Assembly: GCA_009760855.2 (NCBI GenBank)
Contig: WPIO01000056.1
Location: 2,200,001 to 2,264,000 of the forward strand
DNA: 64,000 nt
Source: Cristatella mucedo
Taxonomy: Eukaryota > Bryozoa > Phylactolaemata > Cristatellidae
Reading direction: 5' to 3'
Under the pieces are notes generated by a model, which had not been told where the DNA came from, made no database searches, and saw only the letters and a program-made list of their open reading frames with translations. Numbering within the stretch: position 1 is the first letter of the stretch; every line of letters begins with the position of its first letter. Below, one piece after another: positions 62,061 to 64,000 of the stretch. The position numbers and the translations under genes are program-made.

Positions 62061-62539
62061 GAGCGAGACTGCGAGTTCGCGAGCGAGTGAGAGTTACAAG
62101 GGGACGAAGGTGAGGCTCTGTGTGGAGCTCTCTCTCTCTCGCTCGTGCTTCTGACCAATGCTGTCGTGAGGCGAAATGAAGTAGAGCTAAACCCGCTCCC
62201 GCAGTGCATCGGTAGCTTTACTTCACTCCCAGTTTCTTCACGTCTCTCACCCCACCCTGGTAACATTATGATAATGTCTATATTATAATTAGAGAGCCAA
62301 ATATCTATCCGTGTGCTTCATTACTCGTTGCAAGAGAAGCTATAACCAAGGGTTGTAGACGTGCAAAGGCCAGCGGCAGCGTAGCTACGCCGGCGGCTAG
62401 TAGCCTGCTTACTAGTTAGGATCGTGCGAACCTATTTTTGCTGCGTTATAGTCGTTCAAATGCATTCCTAGATTGTAATGCTGTTTCTAAGATCCGTGAA
62501 TTGTGCATTAACAAAAGAAAAGCACCTCGGAGCCGATGC

Positions 62540-64000
62540 TAGGACCAGCAGCTGAGTACACGCTCGTTTAGTATTCCTAGCACTGTCTCGAATGCACTGT
62601 CTCGCAACCCCGACAGGCTTCTCCTTCTTTCAACCCCTCGATCAATCAAACTGGAGATGAAGTCACTATTATTACACGCTCGGCCTTCAATTTCAAGCCG
62701 TTTGCAGCCCCTCGAAGCATTCTCTCGAATCCATTGCTTTGAGTTCATCCGACAACAAACTACCAATGGTGGCACTAGTATATTGTCCACCAGGTACGAA
62801 GTCCTCCTTTATCTCAGATTTACGTGATCTCATTTTGACTCTCCATGCAAGAAATTGATCCTTCCTCATCATGGGTGATTTCAAAATTCATTTTGATAAC
62901 TTATCTGACACTTCCACACCAAATTTCGTTCACTGACTGACTCGTGGTCTATTGTAGCTCATGAGAATGGCCCTACTCGCATCAATTGTCACTCACTCGA
63001 CCAAATTTTCTCCTACAACTCCAAGTTATCCTAACCAGTTATTGCCAAATTCTGCTTATCTTATCATGCATACCTCATTCAGTCAACAATGTCTGTCCTC
63101 CCCTCATCTAAAATCACATGTGAATCGCGAAACCAAGACCCTTGATATCGATGCTGTCCATGCGAGAATATCTTCTTTGCCCCTGCTGCTCAATCCCCCT
63201 TCTGACCTGTCATCATTGGTAGATTGCTACAACACGACACTAACTGACTTACTCAAAGAATGTGCACCTCTGACTAAGCGAGCAGTTCGCCCTCGCCCAG
63301 ACAGCCTATAATTTACCGTAGACATTAAACTAGCTAGGTCTACTGAGCGCAAGCTTGAAAAAGCATGCAAAAGATCAGGACTGGCTGTCCATCGACAATT
63401 ATACGAGGACTACTGTAAATCGTGCCAATCGATCCTAGCAAAGGCCAAGTCTAGCTTCTATGAAAACATTGTTGAATCACAAATTCAAAATCCAAAAATA
63501 CTAATGTCTACGATCAACTATCTCCTAAACCACTTCCAGGTTACCTTCTTACCTAGCGATCATTGTGATGATCTTGCTGGTCGTTTCTCTAGCTTCTTTG
63601 TCAACAAGAGAGACAAGATCTGCGAGTCCAGCCCTAGAGTGGCAGCAACCACCCTAGAATCCGTTCCCTCAATTCCGAGCAGCTCCTTAATGTCTGCCGT
63701 CAAGGAGGCTACTAATGACCTCGTTCTGAAGCTTCATATCCCATTCAAAAAAGACAACTAGTCCTCTGGAGCCTATTTCCACTGTCCTGCTCTACGATGC
63801 AAGCATGTGCTACATCCATGCATAACTAATATCATAAATATGGTATTAGCCTCAGGTTGTGTCCCAGTACAAAAAGGCTGTAGTAAGGCCATTACTCAAG
63901 AATGCAACACTAGATCAAGAGAACTTTAGCATATTCCGCCCAATATTCCTTTACCGTTCCCACCAATGATACTGGAATGCATCGTGACAGACCAGCTGAA
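62540..64000 (+). mobile_element. decayed CR1/L2-like LINE, endonuclease end to start of reverse transcriptase
   Basis: In order on the plus strand: an endonuclease C-terminal piece (YCPPGTKSSFISDLRDLIL, IMGDFKIHFDN) with stops, a linker with LLKECAPLTKRAVRPRPDS, a further open stretch (FLPSDHCDDLAGRFSSFFVNK at 63.55 kb), and from 63.84 kb the start of the reverse transcriptase ([28 protein letters not shown]) with a frameshift and stops. It matches the 42 kb LINE and supplies the upstream part missing there. It runs off the window end. Confidence 0.85.

Overview
The window holds intron-rich animal DNA, and its main content is the 5' two thirds of one gene, unc-13 (Munc13), on the minus strand. 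I traced its long isoform by eye from an ATG at 59570 down to exon 16 at about position 100. All exon phases are consistent and every junction has GT-AG signals. The readable protein is about 1006 residues: an N-terminal C2A domain (exons 1-6), a long acidic Gly/Tyr-rich linker (exon 8), a calmodulin-site-like W..AF motif (end of exon 9), a C1 zinc domain (exon 11), and the C2B domain (exons 13-16). The MUN and C2C regions lie beyond base 1, outside the window. The organism is a bilaterian animal, probably an invertebrate. The C2A-bearing unc-13, short introns beside long ones, CR1/L2-like LINEs, tRNA-derived SINEs and very abundant (GA)n/(CT)n support this, but I cannot name the phylum with confidence.

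Layout from the gene's 5' end (high coordinates) to its 3' side: 62.5-64 kb is a decayed LINE; 61.1-61.5 kb is a LINE 3' end; 59.6-60.8 kb is a CpG-rich presumptive promoter containing a (CT)n tract; exons 1-2 are at 59.6 and 58.8 kb. Intron 2 (12.3 kb) is full of repeats. Exons 3-4 are at 46.4 and 45.0 kb. Intron 4 (8.8 kb) carries a LINE with an unbroken reverse transcriptase segment. Exons 5-8 lie at 36.1-29.9 kb, exon 9 at 22.3 kb, and exons 10-16 at 7.4-0.1 kb. Two further open, GC-rich segments at 20.2 kb and 10.1 kb begin with an ATG and end at donors in phase 0. They look like alternative first exons for shorter isoforms that would join exon 10 ahead of the C1 domain.

The most notable observation is at the very start of the window. 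The exon encoding Ca2+-binding loop 3 and the following strands of C2B is present twice (422-295 and 234-104), separated by only 60 bp, with identical phases, intact splice sites and many silent differences. Including both would shift the frame, so they are best explained as mutually exclusive exons giving two versions of the C2B domain.

No other protein-coding host gene is supported. Almost all other long open frames are translations of dinucleotide repeats, shadows of exon 8, or LINE remnants. All exon calls are sequence reading without transcript support.
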